Origin: Cytobacillus horneckiae | GTDB lineage: Bacteria > Bacillota > Bacilli > Bacillales > Cytobacillaceae | Direction of reading: 5' to 3' | Length of the DNA: 59,684 nucleotides | Assembly (NCBI RefSeq): GCF_002835735.1 | Contig: NZ_PISD01000059.1 | Coordinates: 1-59,684 of the forward strand | In this document: in pieces, positions 24,689 through 32,049 of the stretch | Numbering within the stretch: the first letter of the stretch is position 1 | Layout: each line of letters starts with the position of its first letter | Notes under the pieces: generated by a model | Told to the model about the DNA's origin: nothing | Database searches by the model: none | The model's input: the letters and a program-made list of their open reading frames with translations, nothing else | Program-made: the position numbers and the translations under genes

Positions 24689-24763
24689 ATGCTTCAAATA
24701 ATTTTAGAATTTTTGCTCGATATGATTATTTTTTTATTTCAAAAAGATGATAAAAAGATATAA
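24689..24763 (+). CDS. Small hydrophobic peptide (24 aa), type I toxin candidate
   Basis: AGGAAGGAG lies 9 nt before ATG 24689. The peptide is MLQIILEFLLDMIIFLF followed by a charged tail QKDDKKI, the layout of membrane-acting type I toxins. A promoter-like TTGACC-N16-TATCAA lies upstream at about 24556-24583. On the opposite strand a strong terminator at 24504-24552 would end an antisense RNA covering the leader. The overlapping minus-strand open frame (24734-24979) looks non-coding. Confidence 0.4.
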   Translation: MLQIILEFLLDMIIFLFQKDDKKI

Positions 24764-25030
24764 ATGTTTTTCCTGTATCAGAGCACTAAATACTCCTGTA
24801 TGGTAATTGTAAACATCTCCTACCTTGTGTTTATTTATGCACCTGGGGACCCTCTCTTTATCTAACGACGAGCAGATTTCTATAAATGAGGTATTGGATT
24901 GTTTTGGCCACAAGCCGTTGTTCGGTGATACGTTGCAAGTTCTCAACCTCCATATCATCACCCTTGAACTAATACTCATACCAGCGTTCTTGTAACCAAT
25001 GGCAAAGTAGTTTTGTCCAAGCCTCTTGAT
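24764..25030 (-). other. Remnants of early phage genes
   Basis: On the minus strand a short frame begins MEVENLQRITEQRLVAKTIQ and stops after 31 codons (NLLVVR); it looks like the start of a conserved phage protein truncated by decay. Just upstream another frame ends QEAWTKLLCHWLQERWYEY, the likely C-terminal tail of a lost gene. Neither is complete. A longer frame in another register (24734-24979) has cysteine- and tryptophan-rich content unlike a real protein. Confidence 0.4.
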
Positions 25031-25948
25031 TCAATCTTTGCTACTTTTCCAGACCGTATAAGCGATTGTAAAAACGGGGGCAACCAGAAACACTAACCAC
25101 CCAGGATGCCAGGCATTCCAAATAAAACCGATTGCCAGAAATATAACAGTCGTCAATGGCCAAATCACCGCATGAATCCAGCCATGTTTGCTCGATTCCT
25201 CATATTTCTCGTATTCCTTTACATATTCTTCATTATTAATAACCAATCGCTCGCCCTCCATTGCCGACCCTGCAATAATGAATAAGTACACAGCAAATGC
25301 CCATGTCAGTGGCATTAGTGCAAAGAGGGGATCTCTGTCTGCATGACCTGTATCGTTAGTCAAAAAAGGTATTCCAAAACTTAATATAATGATTACAATT
25401 CCGGTGACGATTAATATTACATACCTTTTACGATTGGCCAAGCTTTTCTGTCTAAAATCTTGAATAAACGAATCATCAAAAACTAATGGTTGTGTTTCAA
25501 GTTCCTTGTACGATTTTACGCTTAAGCCATGCCACACCAAGATGGCCACTCCAACAGCAACAACTATCATAAACAACACATAGCTAAACGTTTCTTGAAA
25601 ATACATAGGAAATAAGATCGAGGCTATAAGAATAGCTACTCCAGCTGCGATGTTTTTTGCGTCCTGCTTCTTATTTAAAAGATAGGATTCCACAACTTCC
25701 TGACTGGCATAGTAGCCTTCCTCAGTCGTTCCTTGTTCTCCAAAGGGCTGATTTTCATCCTTTAATAGGTAATCGAGCGAAACCTGGAATAGCCTGCTCA
25801 TTTTCACCAGTTTTTCTGTTTCCGGAAAGCCTTGACCGTTCTCCCATTTACTTACCGCTTGCCTGGAGACTTGAAGCTTTTCGGCAAATTCCTCTTGGGA
25901 CCATCCTTTTTTTGCTCTCAGCTTTTTTAGTTTTTGATAAAATTCCAT
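25031..25948 (-). CDS. XRE-family regulator with C-terminal membrane domain
   Basis: Residues 4-58 form a Cro/CI-type HTH (LKKLRAKKGWSQEEFAEKLQVSRQAVSKWENGQGFPETEKL). After a linker there are about six hydrophobic segments (for example AAGVAILIASILFPM, YVLFMIVVAVGVAILVW, YVILIVTGIVIIILSFG, WLVFLVAPVFTIAYTVW). Membrane-bound XRE regulators of this type occur widely in Firmicutes and often control nearby transport or stress genes. ATG 25948 is 6 nt from GAGGTG. Its upstream region has three GTTGCA boxes. It is atypical in a phage replication operon and may be host-derived cargo. Confidence 0.88.
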   Translation of the reverse strand: MEFYQKLKKLRAKKGWSQEEFAEKLQVSRQAVSKWENGQGFPETEKLVKMSRLFQVSLDYLLKDENQPFGEQGTTEEGYYASQEVVESYLLNKKQDAKNIAAGVAILIASILFPMYFQETFSYVLFMIVVAVGVAILVWHGLSVKSYKELETQPLVFDDSFIQDFRQKSLANRKRYVILIVTGIVIIILSFGIPFLTNDTGHADRDPLFALMPLTWAFAVYLFIIAGSAMEGERLVINNEEYVKEYEKYEESSKHGWIHAVIWPLTTVIFLAIGFIWNAWHPGWLVFLVAPVFTIAYTVWKSSKD

Positions 25949-26003
25949 TATCTTCACCTCACCCTTATCTTAAACCGACAGCCATTATCCTTCTACCTAT
26001 CAG

Positions 26004-26076
26004 AGGTTGCAACCTTGCCATCTTACGGTTGCACCTTCTCTTTTTTTGCGTAGCATCGCGATTTTTCTCGTTGCAA
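26004..26076. promoter_or_regulatory. GTTGCA boxes upstream of the membrane XRE gene
   Basis: A perfect 12-bp palindrome AGGTTGCAACCT at 26004-26015 is followed by further GTTGCA boxes at about 26028-26033 and 26070-26075. They lie 56-128 bp before the XRE gene start, the right place for autoregulation. Binding is inferred. Confidence 0.45.
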
Positions 26077-26236
26077 ACTTATCCAATTTAGTCTTATTCC
26101 TATCCGAAATACTCACTGCATTATCCAATGAAACAAATTGCTTACTTTGTTAATTAAATTAATTTGTCCAAGCACTTATGGATAAATTTCATATAATATA
26201 TAAACCTCCTATTTAAAGACTTCCTCCCTTGAGACA

Positions 26237-26265
26237 GAGCCTCTTCATGGGCTCTTTTTTTATTT
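26237..26265 (+). terminator. Plus-strand terminator with no obvious gene
   Basis: AGAGCC (or AGAGCCT) pairs with GGCTCT around a 7-nt loop, followed by TTTTTTTATTTT. No plus-strand protein gene is upstream. Confidence 0.65.
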
Positions 26266-26292
26266 TGGAAATTCCTTTACTCATCAATCACC

Positions 26293-26505
26293 TTATCTTA
26301 CTCTTACGGCTTTCCTCGTCTCAGAGTTAATTGTCCGATGCATATTTCCTCCAAGCCACTCGACAACATGCTCTCCGTATCCTGATTCCGGCATTTTTAA
26401 CATTTCCAATTTCCCATCTGAAACAACATATGTAGCATTTATTGACAAATTTATTTCAGCTGTAGTTTTATCTAAATTCAGTATTGCTTGATCATTTTTA
26501 TTCAT
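26293..26505 (-). CDS. DUF3954-like phage protein (70 aa)
   Basis: The product contains AEINLSINATYVVSDGKLEMLKMPESGYGEHVVEWLGG, which resembles the DUF3954 family of short proteins in Bacillus phage replication modules. Function is unknown. It overlaps the preceding gene by 4 bp (ATGA-type coupling), as do most genes of this operon. Confidence 0.7.
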   Translation of the reverse strand: MNKNDQAILNLDKTTAEINLSINATYVVSDGKLEMLKMPESGYGEHVVEWLGGNMHRTINSETRKAVRVR

Positions 26506-26882
26506 TTCACCAGCTCCTGTAAATCTTTACGTACTCTCATGGAATAGCAACGATTTTCTTGGTTATTCAATATTTTCCTTACATCACCCATGGTTTGATT
26601 TAATACCTTTTCTGATGGTTTCCCTACTGTTTGCAATCGCTTGATAACCTCTAATATTTCAAGTTCATTTTTCAACTGCCTTCGCCTATGTCTGACGTCT
26701 TTCATTTGACGGTAAATTTCAAACCCCTTGCTCGCACTAAGGGAAGCAAACTCCATTACATGTTGCAAATCATCAATTTCTAGCTCACATGTTTTTATAA
26801 GCCTTTGTACTTCTTCATGACGCTTTGGCATATTGACATAAATCTCGCGGACAATTAACAATGCATCTAAGATATTAGTCAT
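26502..26882 (-). CDS. Phage coiled-coil protein of unknown function (126 aa)
   Basis: The protein is almost entirely helical and charged (KRHEEVQRLIKTCELEIDDLQ, RRRQLKNELEILEVIKRL), with no catalytic motif. It is translationally coupled with both neighbours (overlaps of 8 and 4 bp). Similar small helical proteins follow the replicative helicase in many Bacillus phages. No specific role can be given. Confidence 0.75.
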   Translation of the reverse strand: MTNILDALLIVREIYVNMPKRHEEVQRLIKTCELEIDDLQHVMEFASLSASKGFEIYRQMKDVRHRRRQLKNELEILEVIKRLQTVGKPSEKVLNQTMGDVRKILNNQENRCYSMRVRKDLQELVK

Positions 26883-27072
26883 TCTCCACCTCGTATTTAA
26901 TTAAATATTCATTCATTTTTGATTGGAATTTTTCTTGTAGGAAAAACTCCAACCTTCCGTGATGATCCTCTAACTTAACTGACTTTTTCTCGTAAACTAG
27001 AAATCTTATGAGCAGTTGCAAGGAATAAAAATCATTAAGAATGGCTTCTTGATAAAGGTCCCTAACCGTCAT
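26875..27072 (-). CDS. Conserved phage protein downstream of dnaB (65 aa)
   Basis: ATG 27072 overlaps the dnaB stop and follows GAGAAAAGG. The product starts [18 protein letters not shown] and continues with [19 protein letters not shown], a helical pattern I associate with a short family next to phage helicases. The longer open frame upstream lies within dnaB and is not used. Function unknown. Confidence 0.7.
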   Translation of the reverse strand: MTVRDLYQEAILNDFYSLQLLIRFLVYEKKSVKLEDHHGRLEFFLQEKFQSKMNEYLIKYEVEND

Positions 27073-28379
27073 GCCTTTTCTCCAGGTTAACAAAGAGGTT
27101 ATATTCCTTAATAAATGCAAGCTGCACAGTTCCTGTTGGACCATTCCTTTGTTTCCCTATGATGATTTCGATTATATTTTTATCCTCTGATTCTTTGTTG
27201 TAGTAATCATCCCGATATGAGAATCCTATAACGTCCGCATCCTGCTCTATTTGCCCACTCTCGCGTATATCACTCATCATTGGGCGGTTTATCTTGTCTT
27301 TGTTCTACCGCCCGTGAGAGCTGGCTCAGAGCAATCACACAGACGTCTAATTCTCTAGCCATATGTTTCAACATTCTGCTGATCTCACTTATCTCTTGGG
27401 TACGGTTCCCTCGGTGCTTGTCATTACCTGAAATGAGTTGTAAATAATCAATGATAATCAAAATGTCCTTGCCTTCAAATTCTCTTTTCATCTTCCGGAC
27501 CTTTGACCATATTTCATTAACACGGATACCCGGCTTGTCATAGATTCGGAGATTCATGTTCCCCATGTCTCCAACGGCATAAGTGAGTTTGCTCCAATCC
27601 TTACCCGTAATTCTCCCCGTTCGTATGCTCTGGCTATCTACTCGACCATTACTGGATATCATTCTTTTTAAAAGCTGTTTCCGATTCATTTCTAAAGAGA
27701 ATATTCCGACCGCGAATTGTTCTTGCTGCGCAACGGCTTCTGCAATATTTAGGCAAAATGCTGTTTTTCCAACTGAAGGCCGAGCAGCAATAATGATTAA
27801 ATCCTGCTTCTGTAAACCCGAAGTCATTTTATCTAGCTCTGTATATCCTGTAGGGATCCCTGTGACGTCCCCTTTTGGTGTTTCTAATTCAAGGTATAAA
27901 GAGACTAAATCATCTTGTATTGTTCCATCATCCTCATCCCCTGATGTATCCTCAAGCTTCATGAGTTCATTGATTCCGGTTTGAATAACTTCCGTTGGCT
28001 CTTCTCCCATTGCTGCTTCCTTAATTTTATTTGCTACCCTTATAGCCTCTCTCTTTTGCCAGTACTCCAAAATCACTTTTTCATAATAGCCATAATTGGC
28101 AGTGGTAGGGATACTCATCTTTAATTCATTCAGATAAGTAGCCCCACCAATCTTCTCCACTTTGTTCCCAACTCGCTCCAGAATTGAAATTACGTCGATT
28201 TGGATTCCTTTTTGGTCTAAATCCTGCATTGCCCAAAGAAGGTTGTAGTGCTTTCCTGCAGACAAATGATGCGGCTTAATTTTAGAGTCCTTTAGCAAAT
28301 CAGGTTCAATCAGCATTATGCCTAGGAAAAATTGTTCTGCCTCAATGTTGTGTAAAAATATCTCCTCTGCAACCCCCAT
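27062..28379 (-). pseudogene. Replicative DnaB-like helicase, frameshifted
   Basis: The N-terminal domain (residues about 5-110) and RecA-like core with Walker A ARPSVGKTAF, GIFSLEM, IIIDYLQLI and [15 protein letters not shown] are intact. The frame then ends PPNDE at 27270. The conserved continuation [18 protein letters not shown] is found in another frame, running to the stop at 27062. Removing one C (plus-strand GG at 27287-27288) restores the canonical KRPMMSD. The truncated form lacks the arginine-finger and H4 region, so helicase activity should be lost unless the break is a sequence error. Confidence 0.85.
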
Positions 28380-28384
28380 ATTAA

Positions 28385-28741
28385 TCACCGTATCCCTAAG
28401 ATTTTTCTTATTTTTTGCTGTTCAATTTTAATTTGTTGTTCCTGTTCATCTGTAAGCTCCGGTCTATTATCAAAGTCATCCAGATATCGGCGTGTTTCTT
28501 CAGCGTTTGGGATAGCATTCATACGATCCATCGGCTTTTCTTTAATTAAATCAGCTAAAGTCGGAGGGAATGGGTTTGTTTCTATGTGTCTCTCTAAATT
28601 AAAAAATACTTTATTTGAATCATGTTTCAGTAATACTTTTTCCCAAATATCTAAAGTACGAGCTGGATCTTTAACATTAAATTTATTTTGATAGCTTGCT
28701 TGAATGGTTTGTAACAATTCTGCTACTTCTTTCCTTAGCAT
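28385..28741 (-). CDS. Phage helicase loader/inhibitor (G39P N-terminal-like)
   Basis: The 118-aa protein has EVAELLQTIQASYQNKF, a tryptophan in LDIWEKVLLKH, FFNLERHIETNPFPPTLADLI and a disordered C-terminus. This matches the SPP1 G39P-type loader that binds the DnaB-like helicase. It lies between the replisome organizer and the helicase gene, in the usual order. It is coupled to dnaB, whose start follows within a few bases. Confidence 0.75.
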   Translation of the reverse strand: MLRKEVAELLQTIQASYQNKFNVKDPARTLDIWEKVLLKHDSNKVFFNLERHIETNPFPPTLADLIKEKPMDRMNAIPNAEETRRYLDDFDNRPELTDEQEQQIKIEQQKIRKILGIR

Positions 28742-28752
28742 CCCCTAACCTC

Positions 28753-29562
28753 CTACACAAACTCATTAAAATCAACTTGAGTATTTCCCTTAGTTGATTT
28801 AGGCGAATTAGAACTACTTTGGAAAACTTTAAGTGGTTCTGATTCATCTAAAAAGCGAATAAGGTTGTTTGGCTTCATAAAATCTTGAAGTGTCCATTTA
28901 TGAGTCCAATAGTATTGATTATCAAAAAGAACCTTTGCATAGTTATCTATCGCTTTTTGAACTTCATCAAGGGTGTATTCTTTTAATCTTGCTTGTATAT
29001 GTGATTTAGTTTTATCAGTTAATGTTTTATGATTAATTATTTTTTTAGATATCCAATAGTCGAAGACTATATATATACTTTCCTTTACTTTACTTTCTTT
29101 TCCTTTTATTGCATCACTTTGCATTACATTTGCATCATTTTGCATTACATTTGCATTCTTTGGATTATCAGAATCATTGGTATCATTGGCTTTGCTCCAT
29201 CTTGCTTTTGCGGCCGCACTTCTTTTTTGACTTACACTTTCTTTCTTTTCCATACGTTTAACGAGTGATTCTGACCAAAAAAATTCATCATCATTTTTGA
29301 ATAAATCACATTCATTTATGCAAAATTCCACAAACTGTTTTGCATCATCTTTTGCAAAGTCATTGCATTGCACTTGCATTGCAATTGCATTCCAAACATA
29401 GTTTTTTATAGGTAATTTGTAATCATCTTCATTACGTAACATTTCGATAATAATCCAAAAAATACCGTATCCTTTAACTCCATATTCACTACGTAACGCC
29501 AAGATTTTAGGATCATGACGTGCATTAGCATCATGAGAGAAATAATATGCTTCTTTAGACAT
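28753..29562 (-). CDS. Phage replisome organizer (DUF4373/DnaD-like)
   Basis: The N-terminal 95 residues match the Lin1244/Lin1753-type domain (AYYFSHDANARHDPKILALRSEYG, then GYGIFWIIIEMLRNED). A linker has the tandem heptads NANVMQN/DANVMQS, and the C-terminal part (about 160-245) is DnaD-like (LKEYTLDEVQKAIDNYAKVLF, HKWTLQDFMKPNNLIRFL). Such proteins open the phage origin and recruit the helicase. The linker DNA contains iterated TTTGCAT boxes that could be the origin. It overlaps the disrupted HNH gene upstream. Confidence 0.88.
   Translation of the reverse strand: MSKEAYYFSHDANARHDPKILALRSEYGVKGYGIFWIIIEMLRNEDDYKLPIKNYVWNAIAMQVQCNDFAKDDAKQFVEFCINECDLFKNDDEFFWSESLVKRMEKKESVSQKRSAAAKARWSKANDTNDSDNPKNANVMQNDANVMQSDAIKGKESKVKESIYIVFDYWISKKIINHKTLTDKTKSHIQARLKEYTLDEVQKAIDNYAKVLFDNQYYWTHKWTLQDFMKPNNLIRFLDESEPLKVFQSSSNSPKSTKGNTQVDFNEFV
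29106..29159. repeat. Iteron-like repeats inside the replisome organizer gene (origin candidate)
   Basis: Two tandem 21-bp units at 29118-29138 and 29139-29159 agree at 19 of 21 positions; each carries two TTTGCAT/TTTGCAT-like boxes. A partial unit precedes them. A second cluster of TTGCAT boxes lies at about 29340-29396. Phage origins are frequently inside the initiator gene. Confidence 0.5.
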
Positions 29563-29995
29563 CTTTTTCTCTCCATTCCTTAAATTGTTCAGGTGTTTTA
29601 TCTTTCTTTTGTCGATTACACTTTCTGCATGATGTTTTTAAATTAGAGGTTTCATTTGTTCCTCATTTTGAGATAGGAATGTAATGATCCACTTCTAATA
29701 TTCCGCCATATTGCCCACAATAAAAACATGTAAAACCATCTCTTTCAAACACTTGTTTCGAAATCAATTTCCACAGTTTTAAGTTAGTGTTGTATAACCG
29801 ACTTTTTATATACTTTTCTTCAAACTCTTGAAATTCATCGTCTAAATCAGCTTCGAATATAGTTCTTTCTTTCGCACACCAACTAATAAATCTCCCCTTA
29901 AAACCACCTAATTTCTTGGATATTTCCGGACTTTTTTCTAAATCATTTATAACATCAACCCTTAATGCGGCTTCATAAACAGATAAGTAATCCAT
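29555..29995 (-). pseudogene. HNH endonuclease gene with an internal TGA
   Basis: From ATG 29995 (AAGGAAGGTG upstream) the frame runs to an HNH motif: FTCFYCGQYGGILEVDHYIPISK, then a TGA at 29663-29665. The same frame continues after it: GTNETSNLKTSCRKCNRQKKD, the second half of the HNH fold with its CxxC, ending at 29555. Family members read SKGGTNE here, so a GGA to TGA change explains the stop. The first product keeps one zinc pair but loses the rest of the active site. It lies in the replication operon. Confidence 0.85.
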
Positions 29996-30041
29996 AATCA
30001 CACCTTCCTTTTGGTCTTGCCATGTTAAACCTCCATTCAAG

Positions 30042-30440
30042 CTATTTAAGTAGCTCGTCACCTGTACCATATTTAATCTCACGCATTAAAAATCTAAAAC
30101 CACTTATAAAGCCTTGTATATAGTAATCCTCTCTTGAGCACCCCAAATAACTTGTCTGTTCATCTTCATATTCTAGAAACATTTTTTGCTGTTCTTCATC
30201 CAAGGTTTTAAATAACTTATCAAATTTCTCTTGAGTAGTTACAGCTAGTGATTTTGTCATATCTGATTCCTTAAATGTGCTTGGATCATCTTCAACAATT
30301 TGCTTTTCTGCAAATAACCGAAGAATAGAAATCATACCCGCATCATAACAAGCTGTTCCAATTCTCAAACCTTTATCGCCAATTCCACCATTTATTCCAA
30401 CCGATTCTGCAAGTTCGTAAACTTTTTCCCCATGTACCAT
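30042..30440 (-). CDS. Phage protein of unknown function, possibly DUF6809-like (132 aa)
   Basis: The protein is helical: AESVGINGGIGDKGLRIG at the N-terminus, then FDKLFKTLDEEQQKMFLEYEDEQ and a C-terminal SREDYYIQGFISGFRFLMREI. The last segment resembles the DUF6809 family but that is a weak call. Its 5' leader contains a perfect 13-bp hairpin at 30504-30533. There is no clear enzymatic motif. Confidence 0.6.
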   Translation of the reverse strand: MVHGEKVYELAESVGINGGIGDKGLRIGTACYDAGMISILRLFAEKQIVEDDPSTFKESDMTKSLAVTTQEKFDKLFKTLDEEQQKMFLEYEDEQTSYLGCSREDYYIQGFISGFRFLMREIKYGTGDELLK

Positions 30441-30503
30441 TGGTTACATTTATAATTTCCCCTTTTTAACAGGCATACTTGTCCACCATTTGCATATATT
30501 TCA

Positions 30504-30533
30504 TAGTAATGGGAGAAAAATCTCCCATTACTA
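30504..30533. repeat. Perfect 13-bp hairpin without a T tract
   Basis: Arms 30504-30516 and 30521-30533 are exact complements with an AAAA loop. It lies in the leader of the 30042-30440 gene. No T run follows on either strand, so a terminator is unlikely. RNA processing, protein binding or single-strand origin are possibilities. Confidence 0.6.
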
Positions 30534-30586
30534 ATTGCAAAATAAAAATGTAAATGATACAATTGCCTTGGATTTAGTTAATTTTT

Positions 30587-30615
30587 TCTGTAAAGTGCGC
30601 CAACACATTTACAGA
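30587..30615. repeat. Inverted repeat TCTGTAAA/TTTACAGA
   Basis: Arms 30587-30594 and 30608-30615 are exact complements around a 13-nt GC-rich loop. It lies between the genes at 30440 and 30630, upstream of the perfect hairpin. Possibly a weak terminator of the gene at 30630-30887 or a binding site. Confidence 0.4.
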
Positions 30616-30629
30616 ATTTTATGGCAGTG

Positions 30630-30887
30630 TTAACACTTGTTCAGCTGTTGAAGGCGCTCTTCAACGGTTTTAGCCATTTGACTAGAAAGAATATCACTGC
30701 CTACTATCCTTTCTTTTACACCTAATAAAACCTCCGGATCAATATACTCGACACATTCTGTCCATAAATCTATAAAGCTCTTATTCTCAGTAACCTCTAC
30801 TCCAAAAAGCTGACAAACTTCATTTAGTTTACTCCAGAGCCTTTCTAGCGAAATATGCTCAGATACAGCAGCTTGTCCATTATTCAT
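30630..30887 (-). CDS. Small phage protein of unknown function (85 aa)
   Basis: ATG 30887 is spaced 9 nt from GGAG and overlaps the end of the small peptide gene at 30880. The product has EHISLERLWSKLNEVCQLFG and SFIDLWTECVEYIDPEVLLG, two helical segments, and ends in ERLQQLNKC. Upstream codons in the same frame belong to the overlapping peptide gene in another register. No family is recognised. Confidence 0.65.
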   Translation of the reverse strand: MNNGQAAVSEHISLERLWSKLNEVCQLFGVEVTENKSFIDLWTECVEYIDPEVLLGVKERIVGSDILSSQMAKTVEERLQQLNKC

Positions 30888-30972
30888 TTCCTTTACTCCC
30901 TTCATTTGCATGGAAATCACCAACCATAACACCAACCGCAAAACATACTAAGCAAAATAAATATACAGCCAT
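30880..30972 (-). CDS. Short membrane peptide (30 aa)
   Basis: GGAGGATAAAAT leads into ATG 30972. The 30-residue peptide is MAVYLFCLVCFAVGVMVGD followed by a polar end (FHANEGSKGNE), one membrane helix. It overlaps the start of the next gene. Such tiny membrane peptides are frequent in early Bacillus phage operons and have no known role. Confidence 0.6.
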   Translation of the reverse strand: MAVYLFCLVCFAVGVMVGDFHANEGSKGNE

Positions 30973-31021
30973 ATTTTATCCTCCGGTATTTAATGTAATT
31001 TTGTAGACTAATAGGTCGTCT

Positions 31022-31675
31022 TTATAAAGGTTTCAAATACCGCGGCCTCTTCTTTTTAACAATAGTTTCCTCGCCTGTCTGATTGTTAATCAAAATATTT
31101 TTTCCTTGATGATCTTCAGCCATGGTGTATGTAGGAACACCTTGTTCCTCTAAAAACTCATCCATTAACCCTTTATGGCCTTGAAGCCGTCTAATATCAC
31201 TCAGAATACATAACTCATTTATCGCAAAATGGGTCACATCCCAATTCTGATAATTCCATAAAAATTCATCTAAGTTTTCGCCTATAGTATTATGCTCACC
31301 AATTTCAAGATTGAATTTTTTTGTAAAAAAGTAATCCTTTGATTCAAATCGTTCTCCGTCATACTCCTTAGTTATCGGAAACAATTTTTCCACTTCTGAT
31401 GGAGTTAGTTGTGTTATAGATAACTTTATAAAGTTGAATATTTCCAACTGCGCTAGAAACGACTCCTCAGTCTTACTCATCATTTTTACATCATACAAAT
31501 TCATCATTTTAACCCCTGAAAATACCACTTTCTTTAAGATTTCTGTGCTTATTTCATCTTTACTGCGATAAAAATCGACTAGTTCTTTTATTGCTTTTGA
31601 GTACATCCTTGAGTATGCATCGAAGTAATCAAACTTTGGTTTTGAAATTCCGTTAATAACTTTTAATGTGGACAT
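31022..31675 (-). CDS. Conserved-looking phage protein of unknown function (217 aa)
   Basis: The product is mainly helical in its first 100 residues (KAIKELVDFYRSKDEISTEIL, FLAQLEIFNFIKLSITQLTP), followed by a mixed region and a basic C-terminus (KKKRPRYLKPL). No catalytic or binding motif is visible. It sits in the early operon between the Rha-like gene and the replication genes, so a role in early host takeover or replication support is possible. Confidence 0.65.
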   Translation of the reverse strand: MSTLKVINGISKPKFDYFDAYSRMYSKAIKELVDFYRSKDEISTEILKKVVFSGVKMMNLYDVKMMSKTEESFLAQLEIFNFIKLSITQLTPSEVEKLFPITKEYDGERFESKDYFFTKKFNLEIGEHNTIGENLDEFLWNYQNWDVTHFAINELCILSDIRRLQGHKGLMDEFLEEQGVPTYTMAEDHQGKNILINNQTGEETIVKKKRPRYLKPL

Positions 31676-31715
31676 TTTAACACCCTATCCTTCCTATAAT
31701 TTCTTACTTTGACTT

Positions 31716-32036
31716 TTATAAAATCTGTATAATAGATAAAACGATTAGACCTGTAATTGCTAATCCATAAAAACGTCCCTTCCATATCTTTGCACTTTCA
31801 ATCGCAATTTCTGAATGATCGAGCGCTTTTTCTGCGGTATCTACTGATTGTCGCTGCCTTTTAATACTTTCAGAAGAAATATAATTACAAATTGATACCC
31901 AATCTTCCACATTAAACATTTCTAATACTGAGGTATTCTCTTCTTCACAAGCTTTTAACATACAGTTGTATAGATGTTCACCGCGTTTTATTATGCGGTT
32001 ATATTCCTCTGTCCCTTTCACACTTTCAAATTCCAT
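31716..32036 (-). CDS. Phage protein with C-terminal membrane anchor (106 aa)
   Basis: The first 80 residues are soluble and helical with three cysteines (LYNCMLKACEEEN, VSICNYIS); the last 20 form one membrane helix (FYGLAITGLIVLSIIQIL). A tail-anchored early phage protein could act at the membrane, for instance in exclusion, but there is no motif to support a specific role. It is in the early operon after the Rha-like gene. Confidence 0.6.
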   Translation of the reverse strand: MEFESVKGTEEYNRIIKRGEHLYNCMLKACEEENTSVLEMFNVEDWVSICNYISSESIKRQRQSVDTAEKALDHSEIAIESAKIWKGRFYGLAITGLIVLSIIQIL

Positions 32037-32049
32037 CGGTCATTCCTTC

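Larger units (their letters stand above)
25949..26292. other. Intergenic region with operator-like boxes and a terminator
   Basis: It contains the GTTGCA boxes near the XRE gene and a plus-strand terminator hairpin at about 26237-26258 (AGAGCC...GGCTCT followed by a T tract) with no plus-strand gene before it. A minus-strand GGAGG with a 12-codon frame (MKFIHKCLDKLI) lies between. A short plus-strand RNA is possible. Confidence 0.4.

Noticed and set aside
24734..24979. Minus-strand open frame of 81 codons
   Set aside because: No ribosome site, odd composition rich in Cys, Trp and Ser, and it overlaps better frames: the remnant MEVENLQRITEQ and the plus-strand 24-aa peptide.
26150..26225. 12-codon minus-strand frame MKFIHKCLDKLI behind GGAGG
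   Set aside because: Too short to support as a gene without conservation. Mentioned only as part of the intergenic description.
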